NCBI RefSeq assembly: GCF_000369805.1
Contig: NZ_KB850224.1
Span: 2,226,262 to 2,290,261, forward strand
Direction of reading: 5' to 3'
DNA from: Acinetobacter sp. NIPH 2100
GTDB taxonomy: Bacteria > Pseudomonadota > Gammaproteobacteria > Pseudomonadales > Moraxellaceae
DNA: 64,000 bases
Below, piece after piece: positions 8,420-17,046 of the stretch. Numbering within the stretch: the stretch's first letter is position 1; each line of letters starts with the position of its first letter. The notes under the pieces are model-generated. The model did no database searches and was not told the origin of the DNA. It worked only from the letters and a program-made list of their open reading frames with translations. Made by a program: the position numbers and the translations under genes.

Positions 8420-9151
8420 TTAGCTTTGTTCTACAGCCACCACAGTGACGTTCCTATCATCCACTGTAAAACGAATATTCAATTCAGCAAAACACATTCC
8501 ATAGACCCGTCCAGCATCCTGTTGATATGCAGGTCTTGGATCTAAAGATAACACTTGTTCCAGTTCATCGAATATCTTTTTGTCCAAAATCATTTGCTTT
8601 AATAGCTGTTGCTGCTGTGACTGTGCAGTTTCTGTCCAACGTACTATTTTACGAATGGGTTGTTCATGTGCATAACCACTCTGTGAATCCGCAATCGCAT
8701 CTGAATATTGAATATACGGTTTGATGTCTAAAATCGGTGTGCCATGCAATAAATCGCTGCCTGTCACATACAAGCGAATAGATTTTCCATGTTTCTCAAC
8801 CCGTAGAAAGCGAACCACCGATAACCCGATTGGAGACGGTCGATACATGCTTCGCGTTGCAAAAACACCGATTTTTTGATTCCCACCCAAGCGTGGCGGA
8901 CGCACTTGTGGACGAAATTTAGACATTTGATTCAAAGAGTTATCTTGATTTTTATTTTCATGGAACTGCCAAAGCAACCACAAATGACTAAAATCTTCGA
9001 TCCCCTCAAATGCCAAAATATCGTTATAGGGTTCCGTCATCTCTATAAATGACTCGACTTGAACGAGATTTGGCTGCCGTGGAATGCCAAATTTCTCACG
9101 ATAAGGTGAATGCATATGGCCAATGATCGGCATGACTACAGAGTTGCTCAT
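8420..9151 (-). CDS. trmO: tRNA (N6-threonylcarbamoyladenosine-N6)-methyltransferase TrmO
   Basis: Protein of 243 residues in the TsaA/YaeB family, which uses S-adenosylmethionine to methylate t6A37 in threonine tRNAs. Family motifs are clear: HMHSPYREKFGIPRQP near the N-terminus, EDFSHLWLLW, and RPPRLGGNQKIGVFATRS followed by MYRPSPIGLS. The C-terminal portion, with LSLDPRPAYQQD, fits full-length gammaproteobacterial TrmO. ATG 9151 is preferred over the GTG one codon upstream. It is 17 bases downstream of nothing on its own strand and is divergent from fpr, sharing the promoter region 9155-9251. Confidence 0.9.
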   Translation of the reverse strand: MSNSVVMPIIGHMHSPYREKFGIPRQPNLVQVESFIEMTEPYNDILAFEGIEDFSHLWLLWQFHENKNQDNSLNQMSKFRPQVRPPRLGGNQKIGVFATRSMYRPSPIGLSVVRFLRVEKHGKSIRLYVTGSDLLHGTPILDIKPYIQYSDAIADSQSGYAHEQPIRKIVRWTETAQSQQQQLLKQMILDKKIFDELEQVLSLDPRPAYQQDAGRVYGMCFAELNIRFTVDDRNVTVVAVEQS

Positions 9152-9251
9152 CACTTTTTCTTATAAACACAATTAAATATATTCAGTTTATCGAGAATGA
9201 TTTTAGATTAGAATAGCCATCTGTTTCTTTTAACTGTGATCGAGACCTTTA

Positions 9252-10031
9252 ATGGCTGCTTTTAACGTTGAACGCATTACTCATGTTCACCACTGGAATG
9301 ACACGCTTTTCAGTTTTAAAACGACACGCGACACCAGCTTACGTTTTAAAAATGGTCAGTTTGTGATGATCGGCCTTGAAGTGAATGGTAAGCCTTTAAT
9401 GCGTGCTTATTCGATCGCGAGTGCGAATTATGAAGAAGAACTCGAATTCTTCTCTATTAAAGTACAAGACGGTCCATTAACTTCTATTTTACAAAAAGTA
9501 CAAGTGGGCGACGAAATCCTGATTTCTAAAAAGCCTACAGGCACTTTAGTACACGACGACTTATTACCAGGTAAAAATTTATATCTTTTATCTTCGGGTA
9601 CTGGCCTTGCTCCTTTCCTTTCACTTCTTCGTGACCCAGAAACTTACGAAAAATTTGAAAAAGTGATTATGGTTCACGGTACACGTTATGTATCTGAACT
9701 TGCTTACCAAGATTTAATCTTAAATGAGCTTCCAAGCCATGAGTTCTTTGAAGAATTGGGCATCAAAGACAAACTGGTTTACTACCCGACAGTGACACGT
9801 GAGCCGTTCCACACGCAAGGTCGTGTAACAACGGCAATTGAAACTGGCGAACTCTTTGAAAAGATTGGTTTGCCTCGTTTCAACCGTGAAACTGACCGTG
9901 CCATGCTGTGTGGCAGTCCTGCGTTCTTAAAAGACGTTGCTGCATTGCTTGATGAACATGGTTTAGTCGAATCACCGCGTATGGGCGTTATGGGTGATTA
10001 TGTCATCGAACGTGCATTCGTTGAAAAATAA
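9252..10031 (+). CDS. fpr: Ferredoxin/flavodoxin--NADP+ reductase
   Basis: FAD-dependent reductase of 259 residues that moves electrons between NADPH and ferredoxin or flavodoxin. The FAD-binding motif RAYSIAS, the glycine-rich SSGTGLAPFLS of the NADPH domain, and the CGSP motif near the C-terminus are all present. The protein ends with YVIERAFVEK, matching the bacterial Fpr subgroup. A GAGA-type ribosome site lies before the ATG. It is a single-gene unit closed by the terminator at 10055-10080. Confidence 0.93.
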   Translation: MAAFNVERITHVHHWNDTLFSFKTTRDTSLRFKNGQFVMIGLEVNGKPLMRAYSIASANYEEELEFFSIKVQDGPLTSILQKVQVGDEILISKKPTGTLVHDDLLPGKNLYLLSSGTGLAPFLSLLRDPETYEKFEKVIMVHGTRYVSELAYQDLILNELPSHEFFEELGIKDKLVYYPTVTREPFHTQGRVTTAIETGELFEKIGLPRFNRETDRAMLCGSPAFLKDVAALLDEHGLVESPRMGVMGDYVIERAFVEK

Positions 10032-10054
10032 TGCTGAATAAATAAGAAATAAAA

Positions 10055-10080
10055 AACCGAGGTATTATCCTCGGTTTTTT
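10055..10080 (+). terminator. Rho-independent terminator of fpr
   Basis: Eight-base stem AACCGAGG/CCTCGGTT with a six-base loop and a T tract; 24 bases after the fpr stop. Confidence 0.85.
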
Positions 10081-10167
10081 ATTTCAATACTTTTAAAAGA
10101 GATTTAAGATTTTATTTATATTAATTTTAATAAAGCTACTATTTAATAAAACTAAATACATTATCTC

Positions 10168-10728
10168 TTAAGCCGCTTCCAGATGAATTAATCGCTCAAT
10201 ATAATACCAACACTCTTCGATTTGAGCATGATCTTTATTTACTTTTGCATAAGCAGTCATACCATCTAATATATTGATATACATTGCTGTAAGTACGTGA
10301 GGTTGATATACCTTGGCTTTTTCAAATAGCGCTTCAACCAGTCCCATTAACCATTCGCGATATTCTACGATCGGTTTAATAATAGAGGGATATTGTTGTA
10401 ATATTTCTAAAGAAGCTTTTTGAAACATACAACCATGAAAATCATCTGAGTTAAACCAGCCCAAGTGCCAAAAATAGACTGCCTTAATTTTCCCCAAATA
10501 ATCATCTTCTTGCTTCGAATTAACTTCGTGTTCAATTGCCTCTTGAATACTTTTATTCCTTCGAGACAGACACTCTTCAATCAGGTTCTCTTTGGAAGGA
10601 AAGTATTTATAGAAAGTCATCTTCGCAACACCTGACTCACTAATAATTCGGTCCACTCCTACAGAGCTGTAGTTATGGCGGTTAAAAAGGTCTAGAGCCG
10701 TTGCAATAATATCTTCTTTTTTTGACAT
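10168..10728 (-). CDS. TetR/AcrR-family transcriptional regulator
   Basis: Regulator of 186 residues. The N-terminal helix-turn-helix is typical (IIATALDLFNRHNYSSVGVD, then SGVAKMTFYKYFPSKENLI). The remaining helices form an unrecognised ligand-binding domain. It is divergent from the haem-oxygenase-like enzyme gene at 11177, which is separated by a long AT-rich gap. TetR regulators often control a divergent neighbour, so that gene is the natural candidate target. The ligand is unknown. Confidence 0.9.
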   Translation of the reverse strand: MSKKEDIIATALDLFNRHNYSSVGVDRIISESGVAKMTFYKYFPSKENLIEECLSRRNKSIQEAIEHEVNSKQEDDYLGKIKAVYFWHLGWFNSDDFHGCMFQKASLEILQQYPSIIKPIVEYREWLMGLVEALFEKAKVYQPHVLTAMYINILDGMTAYAKVNKDHAQIEECWYYIERLIHLEAA

Positions 10729-11176
10729 TTTATTATCCTTTTAGAATTCTATCAAAAAACTTAATGCATTATTTAGACATAGTTTACATGCTGGAAAGTT
10801 CTGGCCACTATGTATGTTTATGTTATTTTAAGAGCATTATCGAAAAGTCGTATTTTCTTTATTGTCCCTCTTATAGGGTATGTAAAAATCTGTCTATACA
10901 CAAGATCATTTGTAAAAAAATCTTTCTATTTTTAAAATAAAAAAATATAACGTGAATCAATTCTCATTTTATTTAGAGTTAAGTTAATTGATAAACTTTC
11001 TTATTATTTTTTAGCCGTCTTAATAAATTGATTTCACAAAAAAATCATTTTATATTTAAATCATCCAATAAAAAGATGTTTGGTTGAACCAATAGTTATA
11101 TTCATAAGCAACCAAAAAAAATCTAACTAAATAATTGGAAAAGCAATAATATTATTAATCCATCGAGTATAAAACT
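10729..11176. other. AT-rich intergenic region, 448 bases
   Basis: Very AT-rich spacer between the divergent TetR and haem-oxygenase-like genes. It must hold both promoters, but I cannot place them with confidence. A 72-codon reading frame starting at 10722 has no ribosome site and low-complexity content, so I do not treat it as a gene. The only sharp element is the palindrome at 11080-11092. Confidence 0.6.
11080..11092. promoter_or_regulatory. Perfect 13-base palindrome, possible operator
   Basis: TTGGTTGAACCAA is a six-base perfect inverted repeat around one central base, 84 bases before the ATG at 11177. The size fits an operator core for a homodimeric regulator, and the divergent TetR protein is the obvious candidate. 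No footprint or second copy supports this. Confidence 0.35.
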
Positions 11177-12031
11177 ATGCCAAAAAAATTTGAAAACTTT
11201 AACAACCCAAGACAGAACGCTATTGAAGGAATGAAGAATAGTATTTCTGTTGAGCTATGGAACAAGAACCTGAACTTTCTGAACCAATTACGTACAGAGA
11301 TTTCACATCATCCTGTTTCACGCCATCCAGCCATTCAACTTTTAAATGACGGCGTAATTGACAAAGAAACTTTAAAACACATTCACTTAGAATATCGTCA
11401 TGCCATTGTACAGGTATTTACCGATGCATTGTTAATGGCGCAATTTCAAACCAAACAGTTAGAACCACGCTTACTTTCTGGTTCTAAAATGTTCCCTCGC
11501 TTTTTACTTAATCTTAATATTTTGGATGAGTTCGGATTCCGCCCTGGTCTTGATGATGAAGGATATTATTCTGGCAACCCTGAATATGCGCACTACCCGC
11601 TGTTTGAAGATGTGCTAAATGACTTTGAATTGAGTCAATCAGAACGAAATGACTATCAACCGTCACTCATCTCGCAACGTGTTCGTAATTATCTGGAAAA
11701 CTCATTTCATAGCTATCAAGCCGTTTCTGCTCTGCTAGCCGTCGCAGAAGAAGAAGTCATTTTATTTAGCCCGGCATTACGTCAAGCAACTAAGGCTGTC
11801 GGTTTTGATGTGGATAGCGGTTATTACTATGTACATGGCGTGTCACATGATGCATCTGCTGAAGCGGCCGATGATGATCATGAAGATGATTTATGGTTCG
11901 TATTAGCGCAAGCATGTGTCGAATCTGAATATGCGTCTATTCGCCAAATTTGTCTTGAATATTGTGATTTGTGGGAACAATTCTGGGATGAACAAATTGC
12001 ATATTACGGAACATTCAAAAAACTGGCTTAA
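11177..12031 (+). CDS. Haem-oxygenase-like putative di-iron enzyme
   Basis: All-helical protein of 284 residues resembling the haem-oxygenase-like/TenA/PqqC fold (iron-containing redox enzyme group). Candidate metal ligands can be seen: an E-x-x-H in LEYRHAI near residue 75, an acidic helix AVAEEEVILF near 190, and a His/Asp-rich stretch (HGVSHDASAEAADDDHEDD) near 225-242. Members of this superfamily oxidise diverse substrates, from fatty acids to amino acids, so the substrate here cannot be assigned. The gene stands alone, has a TetR regulator divergent upstream and a strong terminator downstream. A plain TenA-type thiaminase is less likely because the length and acidic insert differ. Confidence 0.6.
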   Translation: MPKKFENFNNPRQNAIEGMKNSISVELWNKNLNFLNQLRTEISHHPVSRHPAIQLLNDGVIDKETLKHIHLEYRHAIVQVFTDALLMAQFQTKQLEPRLLSGSKMFPRFLLNLNILDEFGFRPGLDDEGYYSGNPEYAHYPLFEDVLNDFELSQSERNDYQPSLISQRVRNYLENSFHSYQAVSALLAVAEEEVILFSPALRQATKAVGFDVDSGYYYVHGVSHDASAEAADDDHEDDLWFVLAQACVESEYASIRQICLEYCDLWEQFWDEQIAYYGTFKKLA

Positions 12032-12048
12032 TTTCCTTATCACAAGGA

Positions 12049-12085
12049 GCCATCTTCAACGTTTCTGTTGAAAGATGGCTTTTTT
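12049..12085 (+). terminator. Terminator of the haem-oxygenase-like gene
   Basis: Stem GCCATCTTCAAC paired with GTTGAAAGATGGC (one bulged base), seven-base loop... then six T. It lies 18 bases after the stop codon. Confidence 0.85.
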
Positions 12086-12190
12086 ATGGGCTGAGAAAAA
12101 GAATCTCTAATCGTTCAGATGCTAATTTAATCAAAGTCAGCTGGTAATTTACGATATAATTCAACTTTCTTTCCCGCAAATATCCAGCGC

Positions 12191-12646
12191 ATGTTTTCAC
12201 AATTTGATTTCAACTTATTGGTTCTTCTTGTTTTATTAGGCTGTGGTGTCTTTAGTCAAAATACAGCGGTGACTGTGGCGGCAGCTTGTCTGATTTTGGT
12301 AAAGCTTACACCTTTAAATCAATTTTTCCCTTATATTCAAAATCATGGTTTGAATATCGGCATTATTATTTTAACCATTGGCGTACTTGCACCGATTGCG
12401 AGTGGCAAAATCAGTGGTGAAAGCATCCTAAAATCATTCATCAGTATCAAGTCCCTCGCTGCAATTGCTGTGGGTTTATTGGTCGCATGGCTGGGTGGAC
12501 GCGGTGTGAAGCTGATGAGTAACCAACCTGATGTAGTTGCAGGATTATTGATTGGTACGGTGGCAGGTGTTGCGCTGTTGCGTGGCGTACCCGTGGGACC
12601 ACTCATTGCCGCAGGAATCTTATCCCTGCTGATTGGCAAGTCTTAA
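12191..12646 (+). CDS. DUF441 (UPF0756, YeaL-type) inner-membrane protein
   Basis: Small hydrophobic protein of 151 residues with four or more membrane helices and conserved glycine-rich turns ([28 protein letters not shown]-like segment [21 protein letters not shown] written here in part). It fits the DUF441 family in length and in its C-terminal [13 protein letters not shown]. Function of the family is unknown. It is a monocistronic gene ending at a hairpin shared with metR. Confidence 0.85.
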   Translation: MFSQFDFNLLVLLVLLGCGVFSQNTAVTVAAACLILVKLTPLNQFFPYIQNHGLNIGIIILTIGVLAPIASGKISGESILKSFISIKSLAAIAVGLLVAWLGGRGVKLMSNQPDVVAGLLIGTVAGVALLRGVPVGPLIAAGILSLLIGKS

Positions 12647-12693
12647 CGATAAAATGGATGCCCAGATCCTGATGATTACATTATTTTAGAGCA

Positions 12694-12724
12694 AAAAGGT
12701 AGAAGTTCATTTCCCCTACCTTTT
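12694..12724. terminator. Hairpin between convergent DUF441 gene and metR
   Basis: Nine-base stem AAAAGGTAG/CTACCTTTT with a 13-base loop, placed between two convergent genes. A and T runs on both sides allow it to serve both strands. Confidence 0.65.
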
Positions 12725-12740
12725 AAGCTTTAACCATTTA

Positions 12741-13661
12741 TTATTGCTCATAATAAACAGTTCGCATCTTGGAGAACTTTTCAAGTTGCTTAATAAACCC
12801 TTCAAAATAATTCTTCTCCTTATCCTCTGTTCGATAGCCTGCGTATAGGGTACGTCTCAAGCCTTGTGGCGAAACACAGGCTAAACGGCGACTCACCACC
12901 CAGCCTTTTTGTTCATATTCATTCACTACCCAATCAGGTAAAGCCGCAATACCACGTCCACTGGCAACCAATTGAATTAACATCTGGGTCAGATCAGTGG
13001 TACGAATATGCTTAGGTTGAATATTTTCAGGGATAAATAAATGCGCCATGATATCTAGGCGATGTTTATCAACAGGATAAGTGATCAGCGTTTCTTCAGC
13101 TAAATCTTGTACCGAAACCTGTTCCGCACGAACCAAAGGATGCGTATTTGATAATACTAAACGAGATTCGTATTCAAAGATTGGAAAGTATTCAATCCCC
13201 TTTAATGCGATGGGATCAGCCGTAATCAATAAATCAAATTCCGCATTTTGCAAAAGTTCATGCGGATTGGATTCAAATCCTGCTGCGAAATCCAGATCTA
13301 CATCAGGATATTGCAGGCGATATTGATTTAACAACGGCATCAACCAGTCAAAGCAGCTATGACATTCAGATGAGAAAATAATGCGTCCCGTTTGCCCATG
13401 CACGATACGTGTAATATCGGTTTGCGCGATCTGAACTTGAGGTAACACATCATCTGCCAGTTTAAGCAAGCGTTCGCCCACATTAGAAAAGCTGACTGGA
13501 CGACTACGACGATTTACAACTTCGACCCCATACCAATGATCAAGTTCTTTTAATTGATGTGAAATTGCAGATGGCGTAAGACATAAATCTGTTGCGGCAG
13601 ACACCAATGAACCGTGCTCTCTTAAAGCAATTAAAGTTTTTAAATGACGAAGTTCTAACAT
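12741..13661 (-). CDS. metR: LysR-family regulator MetR
   Basis: LysR-type regulator of 306 residues that activates methionine biosynthesis genes with homocysteine as co-inducer in enterics. It closely follows Escherichia coli MetR: LRHLKTLIALREHGSL in the helix-turn-helix, then ECHSCFDWLMPLL, YPVDKHRLDI, and GIAALPDWVV. These positions are specific to MetR among LysR proteins. No metE, metF or metH is in the window, so its targets are elsewhere. A MetR-type box lies 121 bases upstream of its start, consistent with autoregulation. Confidence 0.9.
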   Translation of the reverse strand: MLELRHLKTLIALREHGSLVSAATDLCLTPSAISHQLKELDHWYGVEVVNRRSRPVSFSNVGERLLKLADDVLPQVQIAQTDITRIVHGQTGRIIFSSECHSCFDWLMPLLNQYRLQYPDVDLDFAAGFESNPHELLQNAEFDLLITADPIALKGIEYFPIFEYESRLVLSNTHPLVRAEQVSVQDLAEETLITYPVDKHRLDIMAHLFIPENIQPKHIRTTDLTQMLIQLVASGRGIAALPDWVVNEYEQKGWVVSRRLACVSPQGLRRTLYAGYRTEDKEKNYFEGFIKQLEKFSKMRTVYYEQ

Positions 13662-14066
13662 AGCAATGGCCTTGCGCTTAAACCCTTTAAATCCCCCTTT
13701 TTAAGAGAAATTTACCACCCCATAATCAGATTTTGATCCGAGGTTGCCCATCCTTGTTAAAAGTTCAGAAAGGATTTTTATTGAATTTAATTCATCTTAG
13801 CATTAAATTAATTAGCTTATCTCACTATTTATTTTCTTTCATTATTTTTATATCACATGAAATTTACCCATCTTAGCCAACGATAACATTCTACTCTAGA
13901 TCGAAAACAGCACTTGAGCCAAGAAAGGGGTAGAAAAAGTAAAACCTTTCTGAATTTGGAAGTCATCATTATTAAAAAAATTCAGCATGAGCTGAGAACA
14001 TTTCATTGAATTCGACCGCCATAGGCTTTTAAAACTTTTACAATGTAAGATTACCTGTTGCAGACC
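13662..14066. other. Intergenic region between metR and queH
   Basis: About 400 AT-rich bases between divergent genes. It contains the MetR-type box at 13782-13794. A minus-strand frame of 79 codons at 13896-14135 overlaps the start of queH and shows no family features or ribosome site. I see no RNA gene or riboswitch. Confidence 0.6.
13782..13794. promoter_or_regulatory. MetR-type binding site
   Basis: TGAATTTAATTCA fits the enteric MetR consensus TGAA-N5-TTCA exactly and is itself a palindrome around the central base. It sits in the metR upstream region. The spacer is all A/T, so chance occurrence is possible in this AT-rich sequence. Confidence 0.55.
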
Positions 14067-14762
14067 ATGCCTACGATGACCCAACAAAGTCAAAAGACGC
14101 TTGAACGCCAAAAACTCAGCCTGCCCGAAGGACACGACAAACTATTGCTGCATTCATGCTGCGCGCCGTGTTCTGGTGAAGTCATGGAAACCTTGATTGA
14201 ATCTGGCATCGATTATTCAATCTTTTTCTATAATCCCAATATTCATCCAGTCAAAGAATATCTGATTCGTAAAGAAGAAAATATCCGTTTTGCCGAGAAG
14301 CATAATATTCCTTTTATCGACTGTGACTACGATACTGATAATTGGTTTGCACGTGCCAAGGGGATGGAGGATGAACCTGAGAAAGGCATTCGTTGCACCA
14401 TGTGTTTTGATATGCGTTTTGAAAGAACAGCACTTTATGCCTATGAACACGGTTTTAGCTTGATCAGCAGTTCGCTCGGCATTTCCCGCTGGAAAAATAT
14501 GCAGCAAATCAATGACTGTGGTCTACGTGCGGCGGCACATTATCCAGATATTCAATATTGGGATTATAACTGGCGTAAACACGGTGGCGCCGTCCGTATG
14601 CTGGAAATCAGCAAACGTGAAGAGTTTTATCAACAAGAGTATTGTGGTTGTGTTTATTCACTTAGAGATAGCAATCGCTGGCGTATGAGTAATGGTCGCG
14701 ATCGAATTAAACTGGGTGTTAAGTTCTATAGTAATGCGATGGATGATGAGTCTAATCAATAA
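14067..14762 (+). CDS. queH: Epoxyqueuosine reductase QueH
   Basis: Enzyme of 231 residues that performs the last step of queuosine synthesis, reducing epoxyqueuosine at position 34 of certain tRNAs. QueH is the non-orthologous replacement of the cobalamin-dependent QueG. Its cysteine motifs are visible: [14 protein letters not shown] near the N-terminus, [13 protein letters not shown] in the middle, and [13 protein letters not shown] near the C-terminus. These ligate an iron-sulfur cluster and an additional metal in the family. ATG 14067 is chosen; a TTG nine bases upstream and an ATG nine bases downstream are alternatives. It ends at a clear terminator shared with the convergent DUF4198 gene. 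Confidence 0.92.
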   Translation: MPTMTQQSQKTLERQKLSLPEGHDKLLLHSCCAPCSGEVMETLIESGIDYSIFFYNPNIHPVKEYLIRKEENIRFAEKHNIPFIDCDYDTDNWFARAKGMEDEPEKGIRCTMCFDMRFERTALYAYEHGFSLISSSLGISRWKNMQQINDCGLRAAAHYPDIQYWDYNWRKHGGAVRMLEISKREEFYQQEYCGCVYSLRDSNRWRMSNGRDRIKLGVKFYSNAMDDESNQ

Positions 14763-14780
14763 AAATAAAGTCGAAACAAA

Positions 14781-14810
14781 AAGGCTAATTCTGATGAATT
14801 AGCCTTTTAT
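14781..14810. terminator. Terminator between convergent queH and DUF4198 gene
   Basis: Perfect ten-base stem AAGGCTAATT/AATTAGCCTT with a six-base loop, A run before and T run after, so it should act in both directions. Confidence 0.85.
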
Positions 14811-14814
14811 CATC

Positions 14815-15612
14815 TTAATTTACAGAAACACTGATAATGCTATAGAACTGATTGCTTGGCTTTTGCTTCACATCAACTGTTTCACTCACTTCAATCAAGT
14901 ATTCCGCTGCTTTTGGAAATACTAAATCAGCACTGCCATCAGCCGCTGTTTTTAAGCTAACCCCTTGCTTATCCGTCGCACCTTTGGCACGAATTACCAC
15001 ATTGGCATTGGCAAGTGCCTGATTTGCTTTCGACACTTTAATTTTTACCGCTTGATTGGCTTTTAACTCATTTGGGTGCGTTAAAAACTCAACTTGAATC
15101 GGTGCAGTGCTTGCTTGAATTGGCGTCTTTTTTTCTTTACTTAAATACGTCAAAAATGTCCATTCACGCGTAATTTCGACTGGGGTAATTTTTTTCGTTT
15201 TTAGATCTGCTGGAATTGCAAAATCACGCTCAGCTTTTGCAGGTGCTTTGTCTGCAGGCATATCAAAAAACATTTTCCATTCTTTTTGATCTTGCACATA
15301 TTTCAAAGGATAGCTTGTGCTGGTCTTGACGGTATAAGTACCTGCTTCTGGTAATTTTAAATCAAATACTGTTGCCGAACCGAGCTTAGAATCTGGCTCA
15401 ATCGTGGTTTTGGTGTTGTTTGGTGCTGTAATTTCAAATTTTGCATTTTTTAATGCATATTCGCTATTTAATGCTTCTTCTGCATAGCCAGATATAACAG
15501 TCACTTGCGTTTGCTCAGTCGTATAAGCAATCGGTGCAATATAAGGTTCATGGGCAAAGCTATAACCTGAAACCACTACCAATGAACTGATTAATAATTT
15601 TTTCACTCTCAT
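14815..15612 (-). CDS. DUF4198 periplasmic protein, probably iron-regulated
   Basis: Secreted protein of 265 residues: signal peptide ending at GYSFA with the mature protein starting HEPYIAP, then two beta-rich domains. The first holds a segment typical of DUF4198 (LPEAGTYTVKT), the second resembles a carboxypeptidase-regulatory-like or NikM-type periplasmic domain (ANVVIRAKGATDKQGV). DUF4198 proteins are often tied to metal transport. The N-terminal His of the mature protein could bind a metal, which is inference. A Fur-like box lies 56 bases upstream of the start, supporting an iron-related role. Confidence 0.75.
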   Translation of the reverse strand: MRVKKLLISSLVVVSGYSFAHEPYIAPIAYTTEQTQVTVISGYAEEALNSEYALKNAKFEITAPNNTKTTIEPDSKLGSATVFDLKLPEAGTYTVKTSTSYPLKYVQDQKEWKMFFDMPADKAPAKAERDFAIPADLKTKKITPVEITREWTFLTYLSKEKKTPIQASTAPIQVEFLTHPNELKANQAVKIKVSKANQALANANVVIRAKGATDKQGVSLKTAADGSADLVFPKAAEYLIEVSETVDVKQKPSNQFYSIISVSVN

Positions 15613-15667
15613 CCCACCCTTTTTAAAAATTCAGTTAAGAAAATATCTGCTTGCATTATACATAAAT

Positions 15668-15686
15668 GAAAATAATTATCATTCAA
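15668..15686. promoter_or_regulatory. Fur-like box between the DUF4198 and MFS genes
   Basis: GAAAATAATTATCATTCAA matches about 13 of 19 Fur consensus positions, including the core TAATTATCATT. It is 56 bases from the DUF4198 start and about 120 bases from the MFS start, so control of DUF4198 is the better reading. Confidence 0.55.
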
Positions 15687-15745
15687 AATTATACTGTTTT
15701 CTTAGACTGAAATTATTTTTAATTGAGATAAAAATTGTGTTCTGT

Positions 15746-15776
15746 TTCACTTTTCTGAAAGCGACTCGAATATAAT
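15746..15776 (+). promoter_or_regulatory. Possible promoter of the MFS gene
   Basis: A perfect -10 hexamer TATAAT at 15771-15776 lies 28 bases before the ATG. The upstream TTCACT at 15746-15751 is a weak -35 with a long 19-base spacer. Confidence 0.35.
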
Positions 15777-15804
15777 ACGGCGGTACTTTTAGACTTGAGA
15801 TATT

Positions 15805-17025
15805 ATGTCCTCGCCAAGCTCTCCCTTGCATTCATCTCCCTCACACAACTATTCCTTATTTCTGGTTATTTTCTCGTTGGCTGTCGGTAGTTTCTGTATT
15901 GGAACAACTGAATTTGTGGCTATGGGACTGATTCAGGAAATCGCTACTGACTTAAATGTCAGTGTGCCCCATGCTGGCTATTTCATTAGTGCTTATGCGC
16001 TTGGAGTCATGGTTGGTGCACCGATTATTGCCATCCTCGGCGCAAAAGTTCCGCGCAAGACTTTATTACTTGGCCTGATGCTTTTTTATGGTTTGGCCAA
16101 TGCCGCCACAGCTTTTGCTACAACGCCAGAAGCGATGCTCATTTCTCGCTTTATAGCAGGTTTTCCGCATGGTGCTTACTTTGGGGTTGCGGCTTTGGTT
16201 GCAGCTGAACTGGCAGGTAAACAACGTCGCGCTACCGCGATTGCACAAGTCATGATGGGTTTAACCATTGCCAATGTGATTGGTGTGCCCATTGCCACAT
16301 GGCTTGGACAGCAGTTCGGCTGGAAAGCAGGGTTTGAATTTTCTGCTGTGATCGCCTTCATTACGTTGATTGGGGTCAGTTTGTTTGTGCCCAATATCCC
16401 TCTGCAAAAGAGTGCAAGTATTCAAGCTGAATTGGCGGGTCTAAAAAATATCAATATGTGGCTGACACTTGCAGTAGGTGCAATTGGTTTTGGTGGCATG
16501 TTCTCGGTGTATAGCTATGTGTCTCCAATTCTGACGGAATATACCCACGCCAATATCAGTGTCGTGCCGATTGCTTTAGCAATTTGGGGTACAGGGATGG
16601 TCATCGGTGGTTTGGTTGCGGGTTGGCTCGCTGATAAAAACCTGTTTAAAACCATTATCGGGATTCTGATCAGCTCTGCGCTTGCCTTTGTCGCGGCCAG
16701 TTTTATGATGTCCAATCTTTATACAGCGATTGCAGCTTTATTCCTGATTGGTTTTACTGTGATTGGTTTAGGCGGTGCCTTACAGACACATCTCATGGAC
16801 ATTGCAGGCGATGCACAAACTCTGGCAGCGTCTCTCAATCATTCGGCATTTAACTTAGCCAATGCACTTGGCGCGTTCTTGGGCGGATGGGTACTGAGTC
16901 ATAATATGGGTTGGTTAGCACCGATCTGGGTTGGTTTTGTTTTAAGCTTAGGTGGTTTGGCGATTTTATTAATTGCACTGGCTTATGCCAGATATTCACA
17001 GAAAAATGAAACTGCTGCATCTTAA
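15805..17025 (+). CDS. MFS transporter, AraJ/YdhP-like drug or sugar exporter
   Basis: Twelve-helix major facilitator of 406 residues. The N-terminal half carries the family hallmark GTTEFVAMGLI and a motif A-like loop (GAKVPRKTLLLG). SRFIAGFPHGAYFGVAA is typical of the AraJ/NepI/YdhP group of proton-driven exporters. The C-terminal half includes GGALQTHLMDIAG and SLNHSAFNLANALGA, also diagnostic of that group. The exported compound is not known. It stands alone, with a divergent DUF4198 gene and a convergent DUF2238 gene. Confidence 0.88.
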   Translation: MSSPSSPLHSSPSHNYSLFLVIFSLAVGSFCIGTTEFVAMGLIQEIATDLNVSVPHAGYFISAYALGVMVGAPIIAILGAKVPRKTLLLGLMLFYGLANAATAFATTPEAMLISRFIAGFPHGAYFGVAALVAAELAGKQRRATAIAQVMMGLTIANVIGVPIATWLGQQFGWKAGFEFSAVIAFITLIGVSLFVPNIPLQKSASIQAELAGLKNINMWLTLAVGAIGFGGMFSVYSYVSPILTEYTHANISVVPIALAIWGTGMVIGGLVAGWLADKNLFKTIIGILISSALAFVAASFMMSNLYTAIAALFLIGFTVIGLGGALQTHLMDIAGDAQTLAASLNHSAFNLANALGAFLGGWVLSHNMGWLAPIWVGFVLSLGGLAILLIALAYARYSQKNETAAS

Positions 17026-17046
17026 CGGCAGTTTCACCTACGGGTT

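Noticed and set aside
10722..10940. 72-codon plus-strand frame upstream of the haem-oxygenase-like gene
   Set aside because: No ribosome site, AT-driven composition, overlaps the TetR start and its promoter; no family features.
13896..14135. 79-codon minus-strand frame between metR and queH
   Set aside because: Overlaps the queH start antisense and shows no coding signs.
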